DNA of 64,000 nt from a bacterium (GTDB lineage Bacteria > Auribacterota > Tritonobacteria > UBA1439). A model generated the notes under the pieces. It was not told the origin of the DNA. It worked only from the letters and a program-made list of their open reading frames with translations, and did no database searches. The stretch covers positions 1-64,000 of the forward strand of contig JAQUPF010000011.1 of NCBI GenBank assembly GCA_028716845.1. The letters are read 5' to 3'. The position numbers and the translations under genes are program-made. Positions 24,093-33,072 of this stretch are shown in pieces; position 1 is the first letter of the stretch, and the number at the start of each line of letters is the position of its first letter.

Positions 24093-25499
24093 TCCCTCCG
24101 CCCCCTCGAGCCACGCCTCCCCCCTGTAGCCGGGCCCGTCGAACGCCCGCACCCCCGCGTCCGGGAAATCGAGCGGCTCGTAGTTGTTGACGAGACCCTC
24201 GTTCCGGAGGAAGAGGAGGGGGGCGAGCGGCCCCTGCCGCTCCGTCTTCGGGAGCCGCCGCTGCCGGAAGGCGCCCGGCGCGGCGGGCGCGGGCGGCGGG
24301 ACGCTCGAGAGGCGCGCGTAGATCGGGCCGCAGACAAGCCAGAGGTCCGCCAGGAGCAGCGCGGTCGCGAGGACGGGCAGGAGGGCCGTCGCCCCGCGCC
24401 GCCGCCCCGCCTCCTCGAGACGCTCCATCCCGCGCGCCGCCAGGACGGCGACTGAGAGGACGAGGAGGACGCGGAACCTGACCGGGTCGTGCATCGAGGA
24501 GAAGGCGGGCAGGCGGTGGACCCAGCGCCAGGGGGCGAGCGGCCCGAAGTCGCCGAAGGTGAGGGCGCCGAAGAGAAGGCCGACGGCGGCGGTCGTCCAG
24601 GAGCGCCGCCCGAGCCCCGCGGCCGCCAGGACCAGCGGCACGAGGCCGACGTACATCCCGTACTCCCACCAGCCGAGCCACGCCCCCCTGAAGGCGCTCT
24701 CCGACAGCTGGTCCCGGCCGAGGAGCATCCGCGGGACGGCGGCCCACGGCAGGACCGGCTCGCGCCAGAAGGTCGGACGGGGATAGCGGAGATGCAGATC
24801 GATGGCGGGGAGCAGCTTGAGGCCGCCGATCAGGGCGCCGATCGCGAGGACGGCGACGGCGCTGCGGAGCGGGCCGGTGTCGCGGCGCCGCGCCGACTCG
24901 AAGACGGCGAAGGCCGCGATGAAGAGGACGGCGTAGGGAACCGGGTAGACGCCCCCCTCGAGGAACATGAGGGCGAGCGTGACGCCGCCGGCCGCGCGCC
25001 AGCGGGGACGGTCGGCGCCCATCAGCAGGAAGAGGAGGAGCCAGGGGGCATAGACGAACGGGATGAACTCGTCGTGCCAGCGGGACAGGTAGAGCGGGTA
25101 CCAGCTCGAGAGCATGAAGACGAAGGCGCAGACCCAGGGCGCGAACCGGCCGCGCGCCGCCTTCCGGCCGAGCGCGGCGGCGCCGCACAGGCCGATCCAG
25201 AGGCCGAGGAGGACCCGCACCTTCAGCCCCGCGACGATCCCGGCCGCGGCGACCGCCAGGAACGTCGGCGAGAGGAACGAGGAGGCGGGATTCGCGAGGA
25301 GGGGGCTCCCGCCCGAGAGCCACGGGTTCCAGAAGGGGAACTGGCCGTAATCGAGGATCGTCCGGCGCGCGGCCCCCGCGAGGGTGAAGGCGCGGTGCCA
25401 CATGTCGTCCCCCCAGGCGTCCATGCGCGCCGCAGCCGGGAGCCAGAAGACGAACGCGACGGCGAACAGGACCGCGGCCCGCAGGCGGCGCTCGGTCAT
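23823..25499 (-). CDS. YfhO-like polytopic membrane protein
   Basis: 558 residues with about twelve membrane helices and a C-terminal beta-rich extracytoplasmic segment before a last helix. Features of the YfhO group include WNPWLSGGSPLLANP after the first helix and NQRFDPGWRR in the soluble part. YfhO proteins are implicated in glycosylation of lipid-linked or surface polymers; substrate unknown. Its start overlaps the upstream gene by 4 bp. Its 3' 270 bp overlaps the plus-strand gene ending at 24092. Confidence 0.8.
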   Translation of the reverse strand: MTERRLRAAVLFAVAFVFWLPAAARMDAWGDDMWHRAFTLAGAARRTILDYGQFPFWNPWLSGGSPLLANPASSFLSPTFLAVAAAGIVAGLKVRVLLGLWIGLCGAAALGRKAARGRFAPWVCAFVFMLSSWYPLYLSRWHDEFIPFVYAPWLLLFLLMGADRPRWRAAGGVTLALMFLEGGVYPVPYAVLFIAAFAVFESARRRDTGPLRSAVAVLAIGALIGGLKLLPAIDLHLRYPRPTFWREPVLPWAAVPRMLLGRDQLSESAFRGAWLGWWEYGMYVGLVPLVLAAAGLGRRSWTTAAVGLLFGALTFGDFGPLAPWRWVHRLPAFSSMHDPVRFRVLLVLSVAVLAARGMERLEEAGRRRGATALLPVLATALLLADLWLVCGPIYARLSSVPPPAPAAPGAFRQRRLPKTERQGPLAPLLFLRNEGLVNNYEPLDFPDAGVRAFDGPGYRGEAWLEGAEGSVEEISWSPNRLRFRVEADGPGLLVVNQRFDPGWRRAGGDVVALGGLLAAPVPRGGGPVDLRYVPPFFIAGCAFSLAGLLLAAALWRRG

Positions 25500-27412
25500 T
25501 CCGCACCCCCCCGGGCGGCCGCCCGGTCCCGCTCCGCGGCCTCCCGGGATCCGAGGAGGTCGAGGAGCGCCGCCCGCTCGAGGAGCGCTCCCGCGTCGCC
25601 CGCGTCCCGCTCGATCCGTTCGGTGAGCGAGAGGAGATGCAGGAACGCCTCCGCCCGACGCCCCAGTACGGGGTCGTCGGGACGGGCGGCGAGCGCGCGG
25701 ACATGGATGTCGGCCGCCGGCCCGTACTCGCCGCGGCGAAGGAGGATGACGGAAAGGTCACGGAGGACGAGCGGATCGGCCGGCTCGACGCGCAGCGATT
25801 CCACGAACCACGCGGCCGCCGCCTCCTCGTCGCCGGCGACGTCGTACGAGTGGCCGAGGACGGCGCTCCTGTACGCCCCGTCGTCGGTCCGGTGGAAGAG
25901 GAGGAGGAGCGCCATGCCGGCCGCGGCGGCCGCGCAGGCGACGAGCGAACGCCGCCCCGGCCGCGGCGCGGAGGGGACCGGGGGCGGCCGCCGGCGGCCC
26001 GTCAGGAGGACGACGGCGCAGCCGGCGCCGACCATGGCGGCGATGAGGCCGAGGCTCTCCCCCCTCCCCGCCCCCGCGAGGAGGAACAGGTTCGGCCTCG
26101 CGTTCCCCCTCGCGAACGACGGGATGAGGAACTCCATGAGCGGGTTCCGGAGATACTCGTGCGCGAGGGGGCCGGCGGCCGTCCCGACTAGGTGGAGGGC
26201 GATCGAACAGGCGACGAGCGCGCCGAGGAGGAGGCCGGCCCCCCTCCCCCGCTCCGCCATGAGCGCCGCCGCCGGCACGACGAAGAACGGGAGGGCGGGG
26301 AGGAGGAACCGGGGGCCGTAGGCGGCGCCGCCGGACCACGCCCCGTAGGAGGAGACGAGCAGGAGGTACCCCGCCATCACGAGGAGGCAGACGGCACAGA
26401 GCCGGCGCGGCCCCGCGCCGACCGCCTTCCGGAAGAGGCCGGCGTCGTCGTCCCGCGCCCACAGGGCGCCCAGTCCCGGCAGGGAGAGGAGGAGGAAGGG
26501 CGAGGAGAAGAAGATGCCGCGCCAGGGGCTGAAGAGGAGCTTGGCGAGCGGCACGAGGCGCGGCGCCTGCACGCCGAAGAGGCCCCTCCCCTGCACCTCC
26601 CGGGCGATCGGCATCGCCTCGTGCGCGTACGGGAAGCTCAGGACGTGGCCGAAGCAGGCGCGGTTGTACCAGAGGACGAGGATGAGTCCCGGGACGCAGC
26701 CGAGGGCGAAGAGGGCGACGGCCGCCGGCCGCCGGAGCGGCAGGAGCGCGCAGACGATGATCGCGAGGATGACCGCCGCCTGGTACTCGGCGGCGACGGC
26801 GAGACCACCGAGGAGGCCGGCGCCGGCGAGGAGGGACGGCGCGAGGGGGGGGCGCGCCGACGCCGCGTCGCAACCGCGGCGCCATCGGAGGATGGCGAGG
26901 AACGAGGCGAAGAGGAGGACGGCGGCGAGCTGGTGCCCCAGGAACAGGGTGCTGTACGGGTAGGCGATCGTGCCGAGGCCGTAGCCGAGGACGAGGAGGT
27001 CCGCGTCCCGGTCGGGGCACCCCGTGCGGAGGAGGAGGCCGTGGAGGAGGAGGACGAGGACGACCGCCGGGATCGTGATCACCGACAGCGTGACGAGGAA
27101 GAGCCCGGCGCGGTCGGAGAGGGGGCCGGCGGCCCGCCGCGCGAGGGCGTGGACGGGAACGGCGAGGAGGGAGGCGGCGGGCGCCTTCCCCGAGTAGAAC
27201 CGCCCCTCGTACAGGGCCGCGTCGATGCCCTCGCCGTAGAATCGCCCGATCTCGAGGCTCCCGTCCTCGACGAGCGCCTTCGTGAGCGCGTAGCGGACGC
27301 GCTCGTTCGTGCCGAACCGCTCGGGGGAGGAGGGGGGGATGAAGACCGCGCACGCGGCGAGGATGAGGAGCGCGATGGCGGCGCGGTGCGCCGTCCCGCC
27401 GTTCGCCCTCAT
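25496..27412 (-). CDS. Polytopic membrane protein with C-terminal TPR-like region
   Basis: 638 residues from the ATG at 27412, which overlaps the upstream stop (ATGA). A much longer N-terminal frame is a shadow of the upstream gene. About eleven membrane helices cover roughly residues 10-510. GTNERVRYALTKALVEDGS after the first helix and YSGKAPAASLLAVP resemble GT39/GT-C-type glycosyltransferases. The last ~110 residues are helical with TPR-like spacing (EEAAAAWFVESLRVEPADP). 4-bp overlaps at both ends place it in one transcription unit with its neighbours. Confidence 0.8.
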   Translation of the reverse strand: MRANGGTAHRAAIALLILAACAVFIPPSSPERFGTNERVRYALTKALVEDGSLEIGRFYGEGIDAALYEGRFYSGKAPAASLLAVPVHALARRAAGPLSDRAGLFLVTLSVITIPAVVLVLLLHGLLLRTGCPDRDADLLVLGYGLGTIAYPYSTLFLGHQLAAVLLFASFLAILRWRRGCDAASARPPLAPSLLAGAGLLGGLAVAAEYQAAVILAIIVCALLPLRRPAAVALFALGCVPGLILVLWYNRACFGHVLSFPYAHEAMPIAREVQGRGLFGVQAPRLVPLAKLLFSPWRGIFFSSPFLLLSLPGLGALWARDDDAGLFRKAVGAGPRRLCAVCLLVMAGYLLLVSSYGAWSGGAAYGPRFLLPALPFFVVPAAALMAERGRGAGLLLGALVACSIALHLVGTAAGPLAHEYLRNPLMEFLIPSFARGNARPNLFLLAGAGRGESLGLIAAMVGAGCAVVLLTGRRRPPPVPSAPRPGRRSLVACAAAAAGMALLLLFHRTDDGAYRSAVLGHSYDVAGDEEAAAAWFVESLRVEPADPLVLRDLSVILLRRGEYGPAADIHVRALAARPDDPVLGRRAEAFLHLLSLTERIERDAGDAGALLERAALLDLLGSREAAERDRAAARGGAE

Positions 27413-28998
27413 CGCCGCGGCCCTCCCCCGGCCCGCCGGAAGACGAGGAAGCGCCCGATCGCCGCCTCGAAGGCGTATCCGTCCGCGATGTGCCGCTCGA
27501 TCGCCGGCCAGCGGCGGAGCGCCGCGAGGGAATCCTCCATCGTGCCGGTCACCCACCAGAGCGGGTCGCCCCGCGCGACGAGAATGTACGCCGGCGTCGT
27601 CTCGCGGAGTTCCTCGAGGAGGGCGTCCCCGAACCGCGGCGGCGTCCAGTCGCACCGGAACGGGAGGTTGTGGATGAAGCGCGATCCGCACCGCCTCCCG
27701 GCGAGCCGGTAGACGAGCGTCTCGTTCCCCCAGATGAAGAGCCGGTCGTCCGGCCCGGTCCGCCGCGCGAGGTACGACGCCGCGGCGAGGTCGGCGGGCA
27801 GCGAGAAATCGTCCGAGGTGAAGCGGATATTCATGTAGTAGTCGCCCGGCACCCGGCCCGAGACCACCCGCGCGGCGAGCGCCCGCGCCGCCGCGCGGTA
27901 GACGGCGATGCAGTAGAAATTATACGGCCGGTTCACCGCCAGCAGCGACGCGACCGCGGCGCAGATCACGGCCGTCGCCGCCGCGGCGCGGGCGACACTG
28001 CGCCTCGCGCGATCGAACGGCAGGACGGCGGCGGCTGATGCCGCGATCGCGAGCGGCGGGAAGAGCGGCGAATAATGGTACAGGAAGAACTTGGCCTGGA
28101 GGAAGAGATTGAACAGCGCGGCGAGCGCCCAGAGCGCGACGAGGGCCGCGGCGGCCTCCCGCCGGGGCCTGGCGAACGCCGCGCCGATCGCCGACAGGAG
28201 CGCGAGGGCGGCGATGCTCCAGTGCGAAACGGCGAGCTCCCGGAGCCGGAGCGCGCCCGCGATGCCGGGGGCGGCGGCGCCGACCCGCGCGTAGTGCCGC
28301 ACCCAGACGAACGAGGTGTAGAGGAACTCGTCCCACGCCCCCGCGCCCCTGAGGCGGAGGGCGTACCCGCCCGCGGCGAGGGCGAACCCCGCCAGCATCG
28401 AGGCGACGCCGGGGACGGCCCGCCGCCCCCGCGCCGCGAGGAGGCCGGCCGCGAGGAGGGGGAGCATCACGCCCATCGGGTACTTGAGGAGGAAGACGAC
28501 CGCGAGGAGGAGACCGGCGCCGAAGAGCGGGAGCGGGCGGGCGTCGTCGAGCGATCGCAGGACGATGAGAACGGCGAGGGCGGCGGGGAGATTGAGGAAG
28601 GCATCGGGCTGCGCCGTGTGCCACCATCCGGTGCTCGCGAAGGCGAGGACGTAGATGAGCCCCGCGGCGAAGGCGGCCCCCGCGCGGCCGGCCGAGACCC
28701 GGAGGGCGATGGGAAAGATCACGGCGGCGGTGGCGACCTGGGCGGCGAGATCGAGGATCCGGATCGAGGCCATCGAGCCGCCGAAGAGGATCTCCGAGAG
28801 GGCGTAGAGGTAGTAGATCCCCGGCGGCTTTGTGTCCCAGAAATCCCTGAACGGCACCGCGCCGTCGAGGACGAGGCGGCCGGCGTAGGCGAACATCCCC
28901 TGGTCCCTCCCGTGCGGGTAGAGGAGCGTCGGCAGGAGGATGACCGCCGAAAGGGCGGCGAGCGCCCAGAACGCGACCCGGGTCGATTTCACGTTCAT
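27409..28998 (-). CDS. GT39-like membrane glycosyltransferase
   Basis: 529 residues from the ATG at 28998 (ribosome site GAGGGA). About eleven membrane helices. After the first helix comes the catalytic-type loop RDQGMFAYAG (Asp32) and FRDFWDTKPPGIYY (52-63), the hallmark arrangement of the dolichyl-phosphate-mannose/ArnT (GT-C, PMT-2) superfamily. These transfer sugars from polyprenyl-phosphate donors on the outer face of the membrane. Donor and acceptor unknown. Third in a minus-strand set of membrane proteins. Confidence 0.85.
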   Translation of the reverse strand: MNVKSTRVAFWALAALSAVILLPTLLYPHGRDQGMFAYAGRLVLDGAVPFRDFWDTKPPGIYYLYALSEILFGGSMASIRILDLAAQVATAAVIFPIALRVSAGRAGAAFAAGLIYVLAFASTGWWHTAQPDAFLNLPAALAVLIVLRSLDDARPLPLFGAGLLLAVVFLLKYPMGVMLPLLAAGLLAARGRRAVPGVASMLAGFALAAGGYALRLRGAGAWDEFLYTSFVWVRHYARVGAAAPGIAGALRLRELAVSHWSIAALALLSAIGAAFARPRREAAAALVALWALAALFNLFLQAKFFLYHYSPLFPPLAIAASAAAVLPFDRARRSVARAAAATAVICAAVASLLAVNRPYNFYCIAVYRAAARALAARVVSGRVPGDYYMNIRFTSDDFSLPADLAAASYLARRTGPDDRLFIWGNETLVYRLAGRRCGSRFIHNLPFRCDWTPPRFGDALLEELRETTPAYILVARGDPLWWVTGTMEDSLAALRRWPAIERHIADGYAFEAAIGRFLVFRRAGGGPRR

Positions 28999-29045
28999 GC
29001 GTGATCCCTCACGGCCCCCATGATACGGCCGCGCCGGCCGCCCGT

Positions 29046-31454
29046 TCAATCCCCTCCTGCATTTCCGGGGAATGTCCCCCCTCGGCGGCGCGCGGCGCAC
29101 AGATACGCGGCGAGGAGGCAGAGGCCGATGCCGCTGCTCCACGCCCCCAGCCGGAAGGAGCCGGGCTCGTACCGGAGCGTCACCCGGCTCCGCCCCGCCG
29201 GAAGGCACACCGCCCTGAAGGCGTGGTCGGCCCTGAGGACCGGCAGCTCCCGGCCGCCCGCGTACGCCCGCCAGCCGGGATAGTACGTGTCCCGGAGGAC
29301 GAGGAAACCGGGCCGGGAGAGAACCGCCTCCACGGTGATCTCGCCCGCCGTCTCGGCGACGATCTCGGCCGGCGACGTCCCGCCGTCACCGCCGTCCGCG
29401 AGGGGCGCCCCCGGGTCGCGGTCGAGGAGCGCCTCGGCGGGCCGGGCCGCCGCCGACCGCCGGAGCTCGGCGAGGAGCAGTTCCTTCTCCGGGATGACGC
29501 GCGCGGCGTGGGCGACGTAGGCCCGGGGCGCGGGATCCTCCTTCTCGTACACCGCCGTCCGGCCGTCGGTATACGACCGCCGGTACCCCGCGAGGCCGAA
29601 CGGCTCGCCCGCCGGCAGGAGGACATACTTGAGGCCGAGCGCCTCGAGCATCGGCGTGACGCGGTCGATCCGGAAGGCGAGCCGCGATGCGGGGTCGATC
29701 CCCTGTGAGCGGTCCACGTACTCCTTGTAGGCGCCGACGTTGAGCGTCTCGTAGCCGTCGATCGCGTGGATGCGCGCGCTCATGTTCTGGTTCGCGCCGG
29801 GGACGCCGATGTTCGGGGCGCAGATCCGGAAGGCGGAGCGGTCCGCCCGGAGGAAGCCGGCGAGGCCGGGGGACCAGAAGCAGGTCTCGAGCGGGCTGAC
29901 GATGACGTACTTCGCGCCGAACCGCCAGAGGTCGCTGAGCGCGATCGCGAGGACGAGGAGGGCGAGCGCGCCGCCCCGGACCGCGCCCCGCGCGGCGGCG
30001 AGGAGGAGGCCGCCCGAGAGGAGGAGGAGAACGGCGGCGGCCGCCGCGGAGGAGCGGGCGACGCGGTAGGCGGCGGGGAACATCTCCCCCTCCAGGGGGC
30101 TGAGCGGCGGCGTCCCCTCGAAGCCTCGCGCCTCCCTGAACCGGACGAGCCCCCTCCAGAGGGGCGAGCCGGCGCCCCCGCCGGCCTCGGCGAGGATGCA
30201 GAGGGCGGCGACCGCGAGTCCCGCCGCGAGGCAGACGGCCGCGATGCGCGACAGCCGCCTCCCCTCCCCCGCCCGGGGAGCCGTGACGAGCCGGCAGCCG
30301 AATCCCGCGAGGACCGAGAGGGAGAAGGCGGTGATGAGAATGAACTTCGCCTGCCCCCTGAAGAGCGAAAGCCCGGGCGCATACCGGTGGAGGAGCGGGA
30401 AGAGCGGCGAGTACGCCCCGAGCGCCAGGACGGCGGACGCGGCGGCGAGGGCGGCGAACAGGAGCGCGCGCCGGTCGCGGGCGAGGAGCGCCCCCGCGGC
30501 CGCGAGGACGAGCGGGAGGATGCCGACGTACAGGCAGGTCTCCCAGAGCAGCCACCTGCCCCAGTACCGGCTCCCCTGCATGTCGCCGAAGAGGCCCGGG
30601 GCGACGAGCGTCGCGATGTTCTCCGGCGGGAGGGAGACCTCGCCGACAGTCTCGGGACCGCCGAGGAGCGCCCGGTTCGACAGCCGCGCGAACTCGATCC
30701 CCGGGAGGAGCTGGACGGCCGAGAGGAGGGCCGCCGTCGCGAGGGCGATCGCCGTCAGGGCCGCGGCGACGGCGAGCGGGCGGAGGGAGCGGCCGCCGGC
30801 GGGCGCGGCGCGGCCGAGGGCGTAGAGGACGGCCGCCCCGATCGCATAGAAGGCGTACTGCGGGTGGCCGGCGAGGAGCATGAGGGCGAAGACGGCGCCG
30901 AGGAGGACGGCGTCACGGAGGCGCCGTTCCGCCGACGCCCGGTCGGCGAGGAGAAAGGCGAGCGGCGTCCACGGGATGGGGTTCGAGACATGGCCGGGAA
31001 GGATCTGGACGATGACCGGCCCCGAGAACATGAAGGCGATCGCCGAGAGGAGCGCCGCCGTCCGGTCGCCGAGGAGCCGCCGGGCGAAGGCGTAGGTGAG
31101 CGCCCCCCCGAGAAGGAAATGGGCGGCGATCGACCAGTTGAGGGCGGTATGGACGGGAAGGAAGAGGAAGACGGCGTTCGGCGGGTAGAAGATCGCCGAG
31201 TGCCAGTTGGCGAGGAACGGGACGCCGCAGAACGAGTACGGGTTCCAGAGCGGGATGGTCCCCTCGCGCAGGAGGCCGAAGCCGAAGAGCCGCCACGGGT
31301 AATACTGGTGCGTGAGGTCGAGGAAGATCGGGTGGCTCATGACCACCGCCCCGCCGAAGAGCGCCCGCCGGAAGAGCGCGACGGCCAGGAGCGCCAGGAC
31401 GGCGAGGCACCGGGCGTCGCCGGCTCGTCCGGTCCACCCGTCAGCGCGTCCCAT
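29046..31454 (-). CDS. YfhO family membrane protein
   Basis: 802 residues from the ATG at 31454, which has GAGGGG upstream and overlaps the previous gene by 14 bp. About thirteen membrane helices. The YfhO signature is clear: HPIFLDLTHQYYPWR and IPLWNPYSFCGVPFLANW in the first external loop, then a large beta-rich extracytoplasmic domain (DTYYPGWRAY near 720) and a last helix. YfhO proteins are linked to glycosylation of cell-envelope polymers, e.g. lipoteichoic acid in Firmicutes. The role in a diderm is not established. Confidence 0.87.
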   Translation of the reverse strand: MGRADGWTGRAGDARCLAVLALLAVALFRRALFGGAVVMSHPIFLDLTHQYYPWRLFGFGLLREGTIPLWNPYSFCGVPFLANWHSAIFYPPNAVFLFLPVHTALNWSIAAHFLLGGALTYAFARRLLGDRTAALLSAIAFMFSGPVIVQILPGHVSNPIPWTPLAFLLADRASAERRLRDAVLLGAVFALMLLAGHPQYAFYAIGAAVLYALGRAAPAGGRSLRPLAVAAALTAIALATAALLSAVQLLPGIEFARLSNRALLGGPETVGEVSLPPENIATLVAPGLFGDMQGSRYWGRWLLWETCLYVGILPLVLAAAGALLARDRRALLFAALAAASAVLALGAYSPLFPLLHRYAPGLSLFRGQAKFILITAFSLSVLAGFGCRLVTAPRAGEGRRLSRIAAVCLAAGLAVAALCILAEAGGGAGSPLWRGLVRFREARGFEGTPPLSPLEGEMFPAAYRVARSSAAAAAVLLLLSGGLLLAAARGAVRGGALALLVLAIALSDLWRFGAKYVIVSPLETCFWSPGLAGFLRADRSAFRICAPNIGVPGANQNMSARIHAIDGYETLNVGAYKEYVDRSQGIDPASRLAFRIDRVTPMLEALGLKYVLLPAGEPFGLAGYRRSYTDGRTAVYEKEDPAPRAYVAHAARVIPEKELLLAELRRSAAARPAEALLDRDPGAPLADGGDGGTSPAEIVAETAGEITVEAVLSRPGFLVLRDTYYPGWRAYAGGRELPVLRADHAFRAVCLPAGRSRVTLRYEPGSFRLGAWSSGIGLCLLAAYLCAARRRGGTFPGNAGGD

Positions 31455-33045
31455 GCCCCTCGCGCCCCATCCGGTAGACGACGACCGGGTTGGCCCGGGC
31501 GACCGCACCCGGGTAGCTCATCTCGGCGTGGAGCGGCTCGAGCGGCGGGAGCGGCTCGCGCCGCGCTTGGACGCTCCGGAACCGGAGCGAGTTGGGCGTC
31601 TCGACGAGATACCCGATCCGCTGTTCCGCGGCGTAGGCGAAGACGCGCCCGTCGAGGATCGCCCGGTAGGCGGCGCCGTTGACGACGCCGTCGAGGTTGA
31701 TCACCGTCTGCGGGCAGTAGTAGGCGAGGATCCCCGAGTTGAACGAGCCGATGCGCGCGTCGCGGGGCAGATTCCCCGCCGACCAGGCCGCCGCTCTGTA
31801 CATGTCGATCTGCCAGCCGCGCAGCCCCCGCTCCCAGAGGACGGCGGCCCGCCACAGGAAGACGCCCGCGACGAGGGCCCCCGCGATCGTCCAGGCGCCG
31901 CCCGCCGCCGCTCCCCCGCGCCCGCCGGCGGCCGCGCCGCCGATGAGGTCGAGGAGGCATCCGGCCGCGACGCAGCCGGCGAAGACGATCGAATAGTAGT
32001 ACCAGTCCTGGCTGTACCAGAGGCGCCCGGCATAGAGGAGGAATGCGCCGAGGCCGTAGGCGGGGACGAACCAGAGCATCCGCGCCCGGCCGAGCCACTT
32101 CCTGAAGGTCGCCGGCGAGCGGGCGGCGGCGGCCGCCGCCGCGGCGCAGAGGCCGGCGAGCGCGGCGATCCCGGCGGGGAGCGGCGCGCCGCAGAGGTAC
32201 GAGATCGCCCGGAGGGCGTCGCGGGCGTTCGAGAACGACCGGAGGAGGTACGCCGCCGCGTACCGGGGCGCCGATGCCCCCTCGTGGGCGAGCCGGAAAA
32301 GGACGTGCTGCTGGTGCAGGATGGCGCTCCCGCTCGTGTAGAAGATGAAGCCGGTCCGCCAGGAGGACCAGATGAACCAGGGCGCGACGGCGAGGGAGCA
32401 GGCGAGGGCGAACGCCGCCGACCGGGCGGCCCTCCCCGCCCGGGGTCCGCTCCCCGCGAGCGCGCCGGCCGCGATGAGGAGGGCGAGGAGGGCGCCGTCG
32501 AATCTGGCCATGATCGTCGCCCCCGCGAGAAGACCGAGCCCCGCCCAGGCGGCGGGCGGGGCGTCCGGCCGCCTCCCGAGCGCCAGGAAGGCGCAGGCGG
32601 TCGCGCCGAGCAGGAGGGTGAAGAGCGGCGCCTCGACGCCGGAGAGGGCGACGAGGACCGGAAACGGGCACGAGAGCCAGGCGACCGCCGCGAGCAGCGC
32701 GGGGGCCCTCGCGCAGGAGAACCGCAGCAGCCGGTAGAGCGGCCAGGCCGCGAGCACCGACAGCGCCGTGGAGAGGATGAGCGCCCACCGGAGCGCGTCC
32801 CCTCCCGCGATCGCGACGACCGGCACGAGGAGGAGCGCCCAGAGCGGATGGAAGCCGTTCGTCGGGTTCTCGCCGTCGGCCGTCGCGCCGTCGCCGCGGG
32901 CGATGTGCCGGGCGATGCAGAGGTAATAGAACATGTCGTCGGAGACGACCTTCGGAATGAGCGTCTCGGGCGGCCCGAGGCAGAGCGGGATCCTGATGAG
33001 GAGGGACATCGCCATGCACGCGACCAGCACCCTTCCCGCGCTCAT
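31441..33045 (-). CDS. GT-C-like membrane glycosyltransferase
   Basis: 534 residues with about eleven membrane helices. The loop after the first helix holds SDDMFYYLCIARHIA (Asp36-Asp37) and PTNGFHPLW (61-69), matching the acidic catalytic loop of GT-C-type polyprenyl-phosphate-sugar transferases. The C-terminal ~130 residues are soluble and extracytoplasmic. Acceptor unknown. It lies between a YfhO gene and a related large membrane protein gene. Confidence 0.82.
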   Translation of the reverse strand: MSAGRVLVACMAMSLLIRIPLCLGPPETLIPKVVSDDMFYYLCIARHIARGDGATADGENPTNGFHPLWALLLVPVVAIAGGDALRWALILSTALSVLAAWPLYRLLRFSCARAPALLAAVAWLSCPFPVLVALSGVEAPLFTLLLGATACAFLALGRRPDAPPAAWAGLGLLAGATIMARFDGALLALLIAAGALAGSGPRAGRAARSAAFALACSLAVAPWFIWSSWRTGFIFYTSGSAILHQQHVLFRLAHEGASAPRYAAAYLLRSFSNARDALRAISYLCGAPLPAGIAALAGLCAAAAAAAARSPATFRKWLGRARMLWFVPAYGLGAFLLYAGRLWYSQDWYYYSIVFAGCVAAGCLLDLIGGAAAGGRGGAAAGGAWTIAGALVAGVFLWRAAVLWERGLRGWQIDMYRAAAWSAGNLPRDARIGSFNSGILAYYCPQTVINLDGVVNGAAYRAILDGRVFAYAAEQRIGYLVETPNSLRFRSVQARREPLPPLEPLHAEMSYPGAVARANPVVVYRMGREGHGTR

Positions 33046-33072
33046 CTCCCCGTCCGCTCCCCGGCCCGCCGC